Shown in pieces: positions 8,079 through 16,150 of a DNA stretch of 50,941 nucleotides. The DNA comes from an uncultured Bacteroidales bacterium (lineage in GTDB: Bacteria > Bacteroidota > Bacteroidia > Bacteroidales > P3). The notes beneath the pieces were generated by a model. The model worked only from the letters and a program-made list of their open reading frames with translations. It was not told the DNA's origin and did no database searches. Where the stretch lies: assembly GCA_944321735.1 (NCBI GenBank), contig CALUMK010000018.1:1-50941 (forward strand), read 5' to 3'. Both the position numbers and the translations under genes were made by a program. Position 1 is the stretch's first letter. Each line of letters opens with the position of its first letter.

Positions 8079-8110
8079 CAAAAGTAACTTTTTGTTAACT
8101 TGCTTGCAAA
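8079..8110 (-). promoter_or_regulatory. Promoter of prs
   Basis: Reverse strand: TTTG (8110-8107), a 20-bp spacer and TACTTTTG (8086-8079), matching the Bacteroidetes consensus. The leader to the ATG at 8028 would be about 45 nt. Confidence 0.65.
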
Positions 8111-8196
8111 TCCGGGAAGGCAAATGTCCTGACCGTATCTTGAACATTGCCGCCGAAAGAATCGCCATCATGCCCCACAGCCCCCTACAAGCTCAA

Positions 8197-9147
8197 TCAC
8201 AAATCCCCCTTTGCTGGCAAAACATCGTTTGCACCCGGTTCATCTTCCTCGGGCGGTACCAAGTAGCAAATCTCGCCCTGCGTCTCCGACACCAATTGAA
8301 CCATGCCCTTGCGGTCGGCAAGGTATATCGTATCGAAAAGGCCATACATAGTCTCGGGAAGCACATGCTTCAAGACACGGCCATATACCCGTCCATTCAC
8401 CGATTTCCATTCAGGGAAATAGTAAAAACCAGGCGTGTCTCCGTCCATGCCCCCTTGCAAGAACTCCGGAGAAATCTGTGTTGAGACCATATCCGCACCG
8501 CATAGAGGCTCTCCGTCCAATCACAAAGCCCCGGAATCTGCCAGGCACCAAGTGTTCCCATCAGCAAACTCCATCTGCAAGATACCTTTGCCCACGGCCA
8601 CATACAGCACGCAGGGAGCTTCGGCATCCTCCACCCGGTAGACATCCTCGTAATCCTGTCCGTTTGCCGCAGACCAATGCCCGAGCAAAGTGCATGAACG
8701 CCCGCCGGCTTCACCCCATGACGCAACGGACAAGCCGTCCTGATTGGAGAATGCCAACCATGACCATTGGTAGTCGATTCCCATGAAGTCACTCAAGCAT
8801 ACTGTCACTTCGCAGGAAGCAGGCAAATCCTCCCCCGGCCCCATGACGAAACGGTTCACATACAGGATGTCGCCAGCATCGTTCCCTTCCACTGCCACGG
8901 ATGCGGTCACATCGCAGGCGCACTTGGAATTAGTACGAATGCCGTACTTGTCTGTATAGTCCACGATGCCGCAATGCATCTCGACCTCCTTGCCCCCATT
9001 GACATAGACCAACTCCCGTCCCTGCTCCCCGACCGGCATAATCCCTTCCACATCCCTCGGATAGCCCGGACACGGGCGGGAACAGCCGACCGCCACCATG
9101 GCGATAAACAATGAAAACAATCCTGTCAAAAAATCCTTCAAAATCAT
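8197..9147 (-). pseudogene. Lipoprotein gene interrupted by an in-frame TGA
   Basis: The frame runs from the start near 9147 (ATG; a GTG at 9153 overlaps the protease stop) to a TGA at 8523-8521, then continues in the same frame to a stop near 8197. The first part, about 208 residues, has a lipoprotein signal (FIAMVAVGCSRP) and many cysteines. The second part, about 107 residues after the TGA, has ordinary protein composition (FYYFPEWKSVNGRVYGRVL). The join reads ADSGAL-stop-LDGEPLCG, so a single nonsense change, for example from TGG or CGA, explains it. The family is not recognised. It is the last gene of the operon with the C25 protease. Confidence 0.6.
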
Positions 9148-9149
9148 AC

Positions 9150-11156
9150 TCACTCAACTTTTAAAATAATATTAGACCCAGCCGATATTTCTGTACCTGG
9201 CTGCAACACAATAGTTTCGTTAGCTTTTACCTCCATATTAGTCCCTGCTTCAACTTTGGCATTAGTCAAAAACACCTGTTTTGCCTCTAACTTCAACAAA
9301 GAAGAAAATGTTCCAGCAATATTACCAGAAACAGTCATGGATGTCCCGGCTCGAAATAGCAATGCCGCATTGGATGATAAAGAAACCCCCTGGTTAATAA
9401 TCATAGTCCGAGAAGCTTCATACATCAAATCAATACCCGACACAGCTTCCAATTTCTGAGAAAATATGTAGTCATTCACCATAGAGGGTAATCCGTTTTT
9501 CAACAAACTTGGATCTCCAATCAGATTATAAGACTTCATGTACCTTCTCGTTCGTTTCAATGCCATACGTGACCATAATCGCTTTCGATACTTGGTCATA
9601 CCATGAGTGACTATAGCCCCTATGGTCTGTTCTCCAAAAGAAGACCCTAACACTTTTTCCTCTATTGCCAAATCACTATTTTTTAGAGTATTTACACTTG
9701 ATCCAAAATAAATAGACGGCCCCACATGTGCTTTTGTTGGAGCACAGGCCAAATAAGCGGGATTACTGTAATTTCCTGTTTTGCACGCAAACGAGAATAC
9801 AAAGGGGTACACATTCTCGCTTTTCCAATCGCTATATCTGAAACTACTACCATTCCCGTATGCCAAACTTGTCAGACTTCCATGTCCACTATACACAAAC
9901 CAAAAAGGATAATTATTTTTCAATGCATCAATACTGGTATAAGGAGACTGATAATATTTGTCACACCGGAAATCCTCTGTAGAAAATCCCTTTTGTATAG
10001 CTTTATCATGACCTTTCCTAAAAGCATTCTCCATATGGTCTCTATCATCAAAGCCTGCCAAAAAAACTGCCCTCTTTGGCCAAAGACCAATCTCACACTC
10101 TGTCTTGATAGTTTTATTGATAATGAAAGCTAACTCCTGCGTACTTGTCACTGGCCATCGCCCAAGATACACGTCTCCATAAATCTTATCATTCCCACTC
10201 CACCGCCTATATTCTTGATCCGTTATCGGATTATCCATATCTTCCGAACTCGGATTCCCGCTTGTATATGGAATATCATTTACAGATCCAACCAACAATA
10301 CATAATCCGGATTCACATCTTCAACGTAATTACGTATATTCTCCACAGTTTTTCCTATCACATCGGTCGATACGGTTTGTACATCCATCCCTATGTTTTG
10401 CTTGTATTGAGAGAAAAGAGACAAACCAGACTCATAAATCGGTGCAGTCACAATCAACAGCTTATCCGAAACATTTTCTTTAGGCGGATTATAGTTCAAA
10501 AGTTCTTCTGACAGAAACGATTTTCGTGCAGGACTCACCTTTACATCTGCCTTAACTGCACCAGAAAGAGACCACGACAATTGAAATTCGGCCTGTTCCA
10601 ATATTTGAATGGCTCCAGTCCGGGGCAAATACTGAAAAGGAATCACAGTCAAACTCACTGCTTTCTCTCCCATGACTTCGAAAGGTTCAGACAACTCATA
10701 AAAAGGAAGCGTGTATGGCGTTGCTGCATTTTGGTAATAGTTTACCTCTAGGAAATCCCCTTCCACACCATCTGCTCCATAGTCCACATACGGCTCTATA
10801 TATACCCCTACAGGCAAAGACCGGGATTCCACTTGCGCATTTTCCATAGACACCTGTACATTCACCGCATTAAATGGTATCCTAACATAGAATGTCAATT
10901 GCGGAACTGCTGGAAACCCCGGATCAGCCACCTGACCATAATCTTCATCAGACACAAGGACTGTTTTGTATTCTCCCGGATAATAATCCGCAATTATTTC
11001 CGAAATTTCGCTGGTTACTAGCGTATAGGATGGAAGATCAAAGCTAATCGCAACAGATGTCTCTGTACTGTTGACAATTCTTTGGGAATATCCACTGCCA
11101 ACATATAAAAAGAACACAATCCACCATACAGTCTTTTCAACAAATCCTCTCTTCAT
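9150..11156 (-). CDS. Gingipain-like cysteine peptidase (family C25)
   Basis: A 668-residue exported protease. The signal peptide is WWIVFFLYVGSGYSQ. The catalytic pair is His425 in FVYSGHGSLTS and Cys458 in FVFSFACKTGNYS, as in gingipains; DVYLGRWPV (about 329-336) is a further family motif. An N-terminal propeptide-like beta domain spans about residues 30-220. The C-terminus has no typical T9SS sorting domain; it ends in a beta stack with ANETIVLQPGTEISAGSN, like the 'coat-hanger' repeats of Bacteroidetes surface proteins. The gene is visibly AT-richer than its neighbours, which may reflect transfer. It lies 13 nt after the S74/T9SS gene and overlaps the lipoprotein gene by its stop, so the three are co-transcribed. 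At about 670 residues it is too short to be PorU. Confidence 0.85.
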   Translation of the reverse strand: MKRGFVEKTVWWIVFFLYVGSGYSQRIVNSTETSVAISFDLPSYTLVTSEISEIIADYYPGEYKTVLVSDEDYGQVADPGFPAVPQLTFYVRIPFNAVNVQVSMENAQVESRSLPVGVYIEPYVDYGADGVEGDFLEVNYYQNAATPYTLPFYELSEPFEVMGEKAVSLTVIPFQYLPRTGAIQILEQAEFQLSWSLSGAVKADVKVSPARKSFLSEELLNYNPPKENVSDKLLIVTAPIYESGLSLFSQYKQNIGMDVQTVSTDVIGKTVENIRNYVEDVNPDYVLLVGSVNDIPYTSGNPSSEDMDNPITDQEYRRWSGNDKIYGDVYLGRWPVTSTQELAFIINKTIKTECEIGLWPKRAVFLAGFDDRDHMENAFRKGHDKAIQKGFSTEDFRCDKYYQSPYTSIDALKNNYPFWFVYSGHGSLTSLAYGNGSSFRYSDWKSENVYPFVFSFACKTGNYSNPAYLACAPTKAHVGPSIYFGSSVNTLKNSDLAIEEKVLGSSFGEQTIGAIVTHGMTKYRKRLWSRMALKRTRRYMKSYNLIGDPSLLKNGLPSMVNDYIFSQKLEAVSGIDLMYEASRTMIINQGVSLSSNAALLFRAGTSMTVSGNIAGTFSSLLKLEAKQVFLTNAKVEAGTNMEVKANETIVLQPGTEISAGSNIILKVE

Positions 11157-11169
11157 GACTTTCTATATT

Positions 11170-12378
11170 TTATTCGGTTACGACCATTTTCCTGCTGTCC
11201 ATCACTCTGCCTTCCACCACCAAAGAATAGGTATACATGCCCGGCTGTAGGGTGTTCCCCGCTATCTCCGTCTGCCCGGCTTCCACGCCCTGCGGCAAAG
11301 CCTTTTCCATGACCCGCCTGCCTTGCATATCGAACACCTGCAAGCTTGCTCCCCTCGTTCCCTGCGGCAACTCGTAGCGGATCACGGTTGTCTCCGTGAA
11401 GGGGTTGGGCTGGTTCTGATACAGCTTGCATCCCGACTGTCCTGACTTGTCGTCAGAACCCTCGTTGGATGCTGACCCTTGCGCTGCTTTCGTCCCCGGC
11501 TGCAAGGCCGCCTGCACCGCCTCCAGCATCACTTTCATTGCATCCAATTCTTCCCGCAAATCCTCCACCTCCTGTGCCAAATTCCGGTTCTCTTCCTGCA
11601 ATTCCCTCACTTCCCGCCTCTCCTCCTGAAATGCTTTGACCAAATACGGTATCATCCCCACGTAGTTGAGCGTGTACATGTCCGCTTCCGGAATGTATCC
11701 CACCAAGCCCGGCATCACTTCCCGCACTTCCTGCGCAATGAAGCCCACCTTCCCTTTCAGCCCCGTCGTGTCCCCCGTCTGGCCATCGGCTTTGAAGTCG
11801 AAACTCACCGGACGAAGATTTTCCAGCAAGGGTGTCGAAGCCCCCAAACCTCGGACGTTCTCCTTGTACCGCTCGTCCGAGACGTAGCTGCTCCCTGTAG
11901 CCCGCACCTCTTTCACGTACAGGTAACGGAAACGAGTGCTGGCCGAACCCAAATCCACCCCAAGGTGGGTCAGCGGCTGCAAATAGGCTGCCGCTCCTTC
12001 GAACCCAAAGCCGGGATTCACATCGACTCCCGGAGCGGATTGCGGCTGCGAAGCCACGCCGGAAAGCCCGAGTTTCAACCCGTATGTCCCGTAACCTAGG
12101 CTCAAGCCTTGACCATCCGTCTGCTGTAAAGTATAAGGCCAAATCTCCACCGGCTTCAGGATTTCCACCCCTTGCGGGCTTACCGTCATGCTCCCGAAAT
12201 CGGCATTGCTCAACGACAAGTCCGTGATGGACAAAGGCCTCGTCATAATTATCTTGCTGCTGCCAACGTCCAAGCCGCCACCAATGTTCACCCCGTCTGT
12301 TCGGATAGTAATCTGGGCTGCCGCGATGCCGCCACACAAGGCCATGCCCATGGTCAAAAAAAGTCTCTTTGCTTTCAT
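11170..12378 (-). CDS. Secreted S74-type chaperone-domain protein with T9SS sorting domain
   Basis: A 402-residue surface or secreted protein. In order: a signal peptide (to about AAAQ, residue 22); a glycine-rich beta region; an intramolecular-chaperone (peptidase S74) domain opening with SDERYKENVRGL (Ser167, Lys172, the dyad used for self-cleavage in phage tailspikes) and including GKVGFIAQEV; a coiled coil (EERREVRELQEENRNLAQEV, about 250-295); a linker rich in Gly, Ser, Asn and Asp; and a type-A T9SS C-terminal domain (LYQNQPNPFTETT to GMYTYSLVVEGR). It is the first gene of the operon with the C25 peptidase, with its own promoter at 12463-12492. The cargo is expected to cross the outer membrane by the Por system. 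Confidence 0.85.
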   Translation of the reverse strand: MKAKRLFLTMGMALCGGIAAAQITIRTDGVNIGGGLDVGSSKIIMTRPLSITDLSLSNADFGSMTVSPQGVEILKPVEIWPYTLQQTDGQGLSLGYGTYGLKLGLSGVASQPQSAPGVDVNPGFGFEGAAAYLQPLTHLGVDLGSASTRFRYLYVKEVRATGSSYVSDERYKENVRGLGASTPLLENLRPVSFDFKADGQTGDTTGLKGKVGFIAQEVREVMPGLVGYIPEADMYTLNYVGMIPYLVKAFQEERREVRELQEENRNLAQEVEDLREELDAMKVMLEAVQAALQPGTKAAQGSASNEGSDDKSGQSGCKLYQNQPNPFTETTVIRYELPQGTRGASLQVFDMQGRRVMEKALPQGVEAGQTEIAGNTLQPGMYTYSLVVEGRVMDSRKMVVTE

Positions 12379-12462
12379 ACCTTGAAATTTTTAGTTGTTT
12401 GAAATGCTATTTATCTTGAATAAAACCTCTTTTTTGTTGGATAATCAGTGGACGAATCTGGA

Positions 12463-12492
12463 CAAAGGTAGTTTTTTTATTGAATCTGACAA
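12463..12492 (-). promoter_or_regulatory. Promoter of the S74/C25 operon
   Basis: Reverse strand: TTG (12492-12490), a 19-bp A-rich spacer and TACCTTTG (12470-12463). The leader to the ATG at 12378 is about 78 nt. Confidence 0.65.
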
Positions 12493-12868
12493 GCCTTCTC
12501 CAGCCAGACCCGCCCGCAAGAGGAGTGGAGAATAATCCAAAGAAAGATTCTATTAAAATCGGGCTATAGAACTCGCCAAAAGAAAGATTACGGAAGTTTT
12601 GAGTATCTTCGCGCTTTGGTTAACAGGCAAGAACGCAGAAAGCCCAGGCAACTCATGCCGCAGGCCATGCCGCCAAAGGCCGAGGGAATCCTCCAAAGCC
12701 GGTTCCAAAATCCAAACCGAGGCGGTTTTCCCTCTGGGAAAGCAGCGTTTTTGCCGGGGAAAGGCCGCAAAGCGGATACAGAACCCAATCCCAAAGGAAA
12801 GAGAGTGCCGGAGATTCCGCCGCCAAAAGGCATTGAAGCCCCCGGGCATCCCGATAAAACAAAACGGT
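12493..12868. other. Gene-free stretch upstream of nadB
   Basis: The nadB reading frame stays open back to 12599, but the added 90 residues are Arg/Lys/Pro-rich and unlike L-aspartate oxidase, so I read this as leader. TATCTTCG at 12604-12611 resembles a -7 box but has no TTTG at the right distance. Several GC-rich complementary segments lie at 12650-12860; no riboswitch class is recognised. Confidence 0.35.
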
Positions 12869-14449
12869 ATGAAGAAACATGTTGATTTCCTGATCATCGG
12901 AACCGGTATCGCCGGTCTGAGCTATGCCTTGAAAGTGGCTTCCAAAGGCAGCGTCTGCATCATTACCAAATCCAAGGCCGATGAAACATCCACCGCCTTC
13001 GCCCAAGGAGGCATCGCCACCGTGATGGATGCCTTGGATTCGCACGAAAAACATATCCACGACACCTTGGTGGCCGGAGACGGACTCTGCGACGAAAACG
13101 TGGTCCGCTTCACGATTGAGGAATCGAACGACCGCATCAACGAGCTTATCGCCTGGGGAACCGAGTTCGACCGCAAGCAAAGCGGGGAATTCGAATTAGG
13201 CCGGGAAGGCGGGCATTCCGCGCACCGCATCCTGCACCACAAGGATCAGACCGGAGCCGAAATAGAACGCGCCCTGCTGAAAGCCGTCCGCGAACACCCC
13301 GACATCGAACTCTTGGAAGGCTATTTCGCGATAGACCTGATTACCCAGCACCACCTCGGCGTGGAAGTGACCCGCCGCACGCCCGACATCGAATGTTTCG
13401 GAGCCTACGTGCTCAACCCCAATACCAATAAAATAGAGACCATCTTGGCAAAGACCACGATGCTGGCTACCGGCGGCAACGGCAACGTCTACACCAACAC
13501 CACCAACCCGGTAGTAGCCACCGGCGACGGCGTGGCGATGGTTTACCGAGCCAAAGGCAAGGTCTCGAACATGGAATTCATCCAGTTCCACCCTACCGGC
13601 CTCTACAATCCCGGCGAAAAGCCCTGCTTCCTGATTTCGGAAGCCGTAAGGGGCGCAGGCGCCAAACTCTGCACCATCGGGGGCGACTACTTCATGAACC
13701 GCTACGACCCGCGCCTGGAACTGGCTCCCCGCGATGTGGTAGCCCGCGCTATCGACAACGAAATGAAAATCACCGGCGACGACCATGTGTTCTTGGATTG
13801 CCGCCCTATCTCCAAAGAAGAAATCTTCCACCATTTCCCCACCATTTACGCCAAATGCCTCTCCATCGGCATCGACATCACCAAAGACCTGCTGCCGGTA
13901 GTCCCCGTGGCGCATTACAGCTGCGGCGGCATCGTGGTGGACAGCAACGCCTGCACCAGCATCAAGCACCTGTACGCTTCCGGCGAATGCTCCTGCACCG
14001 GCCTGCACGGTGCCAACCGCTTGGCATCGAACTCCCTGCTGGAAGCCTTGGTATTCTCCCACCGCGCTTCCCAACACGCCATCAGCCAGGTATCCCATAT
14101 TGATTTCTGCGAGGAAGTGCCGGACTGGAACGATGAAGGCATGGTGTTCAACGAGGAAATGATCCTGATTACCCAAAGCCTGAAAGAGGTGCAGACCATC
14201 ATGTCGAGCTATGTGGGCATTGTCCGCTCCAACCTCCGCCTCAAACGGGCTTTCGACCGCATGGACATCATCTACAAGGAAACCGAGGACCTCTACAACA
14301 AGTCGGTCCACTCGGTGAAATTGGCCGAATTGAGGAATTTGATCAATGTAGGTTATCTGATCATCAAAATGTCGATGGAACGCAAGGAGAATTGCGGCCT
14401 TTACTATAACATTGACAACATCAAGAAAACGGCTTGCCATAACGGATAA
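12869..14449 (+). CDS. nadB: L-aspartate oxidase
   Basis: A 526-residue flavoenzyme oxidising L-aspartate to iminoaspartate, the first step of de novo NAD synthesis. The N-terminal FAD-binding motif is LIIGTGIAGLSYAL (about residues 8-21). Also seen are TSTAFAQGGIATV, the active-site region MEFIQFHPTGLYNPGE, and GECSCTGLHGANRLASNSLLEALVF near the FAD-binding end. The C-terminal helical domain is present. ATG 12869 begins MKKHVDFLI as in relatives. nadA and nadC are not in the window. Oddity: the last residues (TACHNG) and the TAA stop are encoded by the left arm of the long-hairpin repeat at 14431-14551, so the repeat has supplied or replaced the gene's end. Confidence 0.95.
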   Translation: MKKHVDFLIIGTGIAGLSYALKVASKGSVCIITKSKADETSTAFAQGGIATVMDALDSHEKHIHDTLVAGDGLCDENVVRFTIEESNDRINELIAWGTEFDRKQSGEFELGREGGHSAHRILHHKDQTGAEIERALLKAVREHPDIELLEGYFAIDLITQHHLGVEVTRRTPDIECFGAYVLNPNTNKIETILAKTTMLATGGNGNVYTNTTNPVVATGDGVAMVYRAKGKVSNMEFIQFHPTGLYNPGEKPCFLISEAVRGAGAKLCTIGGDYFMNRYDPRLELAPRDVVARAIDNEMKITGDDHVFLDCRPISKEEIFHHFPTIYAKCLSIGIDITKDLLPVVPVAHYSCGGIVVDSNACTSIKHLYASGECSCTGLHGANRLASNSLLEALVFSHRASQHAISQVSHIDFCEEVPDWNDEGMVFNEEMILITQSLKEVQTIMSSYVGIVRSNLRLKRAFDRMDIIYKETEDLYNKSVHSVKLAELRNLINVGYLIIKMSMERKENCGLYYNIDNIKKTACHNG

Positions 14450-14551
14450 TCTGCTTCGTTACGCGAGGCATTCAGGCTCAGTCACGTACCAAAGTACGCT
14501 CCTTCGCCTTCAGCCTCGCGATGCCTCGCATCCCACCCGTTCTAACAAGCC
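14431..14551 (-). repeat. Long-hairpin intergenic element, copy B
   Basis: The left arm GGCTTGCCATAACGGATAAT (from 14431) pairs with the right arm ending CCCGTTCTAACAAGCC. The apex is CGTAC-CAAA-GTACG (14485-14498). Second-level stems GCGAGGC/GCCTCGC and AGGC/GCCT are separated by tandem GA/GA mismatches on the reverse strand. The left arm contains the nadB stop codon (14447-14449). Orientation by its conserved boxes is reverse, that is, opposite to nadB. Confidence 0.75.
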
Positions 14552-14601
14552 GCATAAAACCTGTAAAAAGCTAAATCTTGCTTTCTCAAAAAAACAGAAT
14601 A

Positions 14602-16017
14602 ATGGAAAACCCAGCAGCCCCCTTTCATCTTCACGCCATATCGCCCTGCGACGGCCGTTACGCAGACAAGACCGCCCCATTGCGGGAATACTTCTCCGAA
14701 TGGGCTTTGATCCGCTACCGTCTCCGGGTCGAAATAGAATACTTCATCGCCCTCTGCGGCTTCGACATCCCGGCCCTCGCCGCTTTCCCCAAGGAGAAGT
14801 TCGAGGATCTGCGGAATCTCTACCGGAACTTTTCCGATGCCGATGCCCAGGAAATCAAGGAAATCGAAAAGACCACCAACCACGATGTGAAGGCGGTGGA
14901 ATACTTCATCAAGGCCCGTTTCGAGAAATGGAGCCTGCAAGAGTTCGAGGAATTCGTACACTTCGGGCTTACTTCGCAGGACATCAACAACACTGCCCAG
15001 CCGCTAATGCTCAAGGAAGGCTTGGAAAACGCGGTCCTGCCTGCCTTGCAGAGCGTCATCGACAAGATTAGCGAGAAGGCCGAAGAATGGAGCCAGGTGG
15101 GCATGCTGGCGCGGACGCACGGGCAGCCGGCCTCGCCGACCATCCTCGGCAAGGAGATGCTGGTGTTCGTGGAACGCATCTACAGCCAGCTGCAGCTGCT
15201 GGCCAGTACCCCGCACTCGGCCAAGTTCGGCGGCGCCACCGGCAACCTCAACGCCCATTACGTGGCTTTCCCCGACAAGGACTGGGTGGGGTTTGCCAAC
15301 CGCTTCGTCAAGGAACACTTGGGCTTGGAACGTTACCAGACCACCACGCAAATAGAGCATTACGACAACGCTGCGGCCATTTTCGACGCGATGCGACGGG
15401 TCAACACCATCCTGATCGATTTCTGCCGAGATGTCTGGACGTATGTCTCGATGGATTATTTCAAACAGAAAATCAAACAAGGCGAGGTCGGTTCGTCGGC
15501 CATGCCGCACAAGGTGAATCCCATTGACTTTGAGAACGCGGAAGGCAACTTGGGCGTGGCCAACGCCCTCTTCACGCACCTGTCGATGAAGCTGCCCATT
15601 TCCCGGATGCAGCGCGACCTGACCGACTCCACGGTCTGCCGCACGATAGGCTTGCCGATGGCTCATAGCCTGATTGCCTACAAATCGCTCGAAAAAGGAT
15701 TGGGCAAGCTTCTACTGCACCAGGAAAGCTTTGAACAGGATCTGGAAAACAACTGGGCCGTAGTCTCGGAAGCCATCCAGACCATCCTCCGGGCCGAAGG
15801 CTTCCCACATCCTTACGAAGCCCTCAAAGCCTTGACCCGCACCGGAAACAAAATCACCAAAGAAACGATTCACGATTTCATCGACCATCTGGACGTGCCT
15901 TCGCCGCTCAAGGAAAGGATGAAACGAATCACGCCGCAGAACTACACAGGGTTCTACGGGGCGCATCCGGAAAGCATCTCCCAACGCATAGAAGACTGCA
16001 AGCGCCACAACGCCTGA
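14602..16017 (+). CDS. purB: Adenylosuccinate lyase
   Basis: A 471-residue member of the fumarase/aspartase superfamily that splits SAICAR and adenylosuccinate in purine synthesis. The N-terminus AISPCDGRYADKTAPLREYFS matches the E. coli-type PurB rather than the shorter B. subtilis type. Catalytic landmarks are TSQDINNTAQ and TRTHGQPASPT (catalytic His), and the signature loop GSSAMPHKVNPIDFENAEGN with the catalytic Ser (about residues 297-316). Start set at the ATG at 14602; the upstream frame to 14578 adds eight residues. It follows nadB at 150 nt, separated by the hairpin repeat. Confidence 0.96.
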   Translation: MENPAAPFHLHAISPCDGRYADKTAPLREYFSEWALIRYRLRVEIEYFIALCGFDIPALAAFPKEKFEDLRNLYRNFSDADAQEIKEIEKTTNHDVKAVEYFIKARFEKWSLQEFEEFVHFGLTSQDINNTAQPLMLKEGLENAVLPALQSVIDKISEKAEEWSQVGMLARTHGQPASPTILGKEMLVFVERIYSQLQLLASTPHSAKFGGATGNLNAHYVAFPDKDWVGFANRFVKEHLGLERYQTTTQIEHYDNAAAIFDAMRRVNTILIDFCRDVWTYVSMDYFKQKIKQGEVGSSAMPHKVNPIDFENAEGNLGVANALFTHLSMKLPISRMQRDLTDSTVCRTIGLPMAHSLIAYKSLEKGLGKLLLHQESFEQDLENNWAVVSEAIQTILRAEGFPHPYEALKALTRTGNKITKETIHDFIDHLDVPSPLKERMKRITPQNYTGFYGAHPESISQRIEDCKRHNA

Positions 16018-16050
16018 TAACACGCAGTGCCGTCTAACCAATCCCCTGTA

Positions 16051-16098
16051 GCGTGCCGGAACGAAATACACGAAACCAAGCCATCCGTTCCGGAATGC
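16051..16098. repeat. Inverted repeat between purB and the ABC transporter gene
   Basis: GCGTGCCGGAACG (16051-16063) pairs with CGTTCCGGAATGC (16086-16098), 11 of 13 positions, across a 22-nt loop. No T tract follows, so it is a poor intrinsic terminator. Confidence 0.45.
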
Positions 16099-16150
16099 TA
16101 GCCATGATGCCAAGCTGCGATTTGACACATCCTTTGCCAAAAAAACATCT

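Noticed and set aside
8521-8523. TGA read as tryptophan (code change)
   Set aside because: TGA ends many other genes here (for example rsgA-type overlaps and the C25 protease) and tryptophan is coded by TGG elsewhere, so reassignment is unlikely.
8397-8792. A 131-codon frame overlapping the interrupted lipoprotein gene
   Set aside because: Out-of-frame shadow; the lipoprotein frame explains the region better, with a signal peptide and cysteine pattern.
9150-11156. PorU sortase
   Set aside because: The C25 protein is about 670 residues, little more than half the length expected for PorU, and is in an operon with a cargo protein instead of with other Por genes.
12599-12868. N-terminal extension of nadB
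   Set aside because: The extra residues are Arg/Pro/Lys-rich and the FAD-binding motif begins right after the ATG at 12869, as in all L-aspartate oxidases.
13196-14440. A 414-codon open frame opposite nadB
   Set aside because: Shadow of nadB; no signal peptide, domain or start context.
16051-16098. Member of the long-hairpin family between purB and the ABC exporter gene
   Set aside because: It has an inverted repeat but none of the family boxes and no GTAC-type apex.
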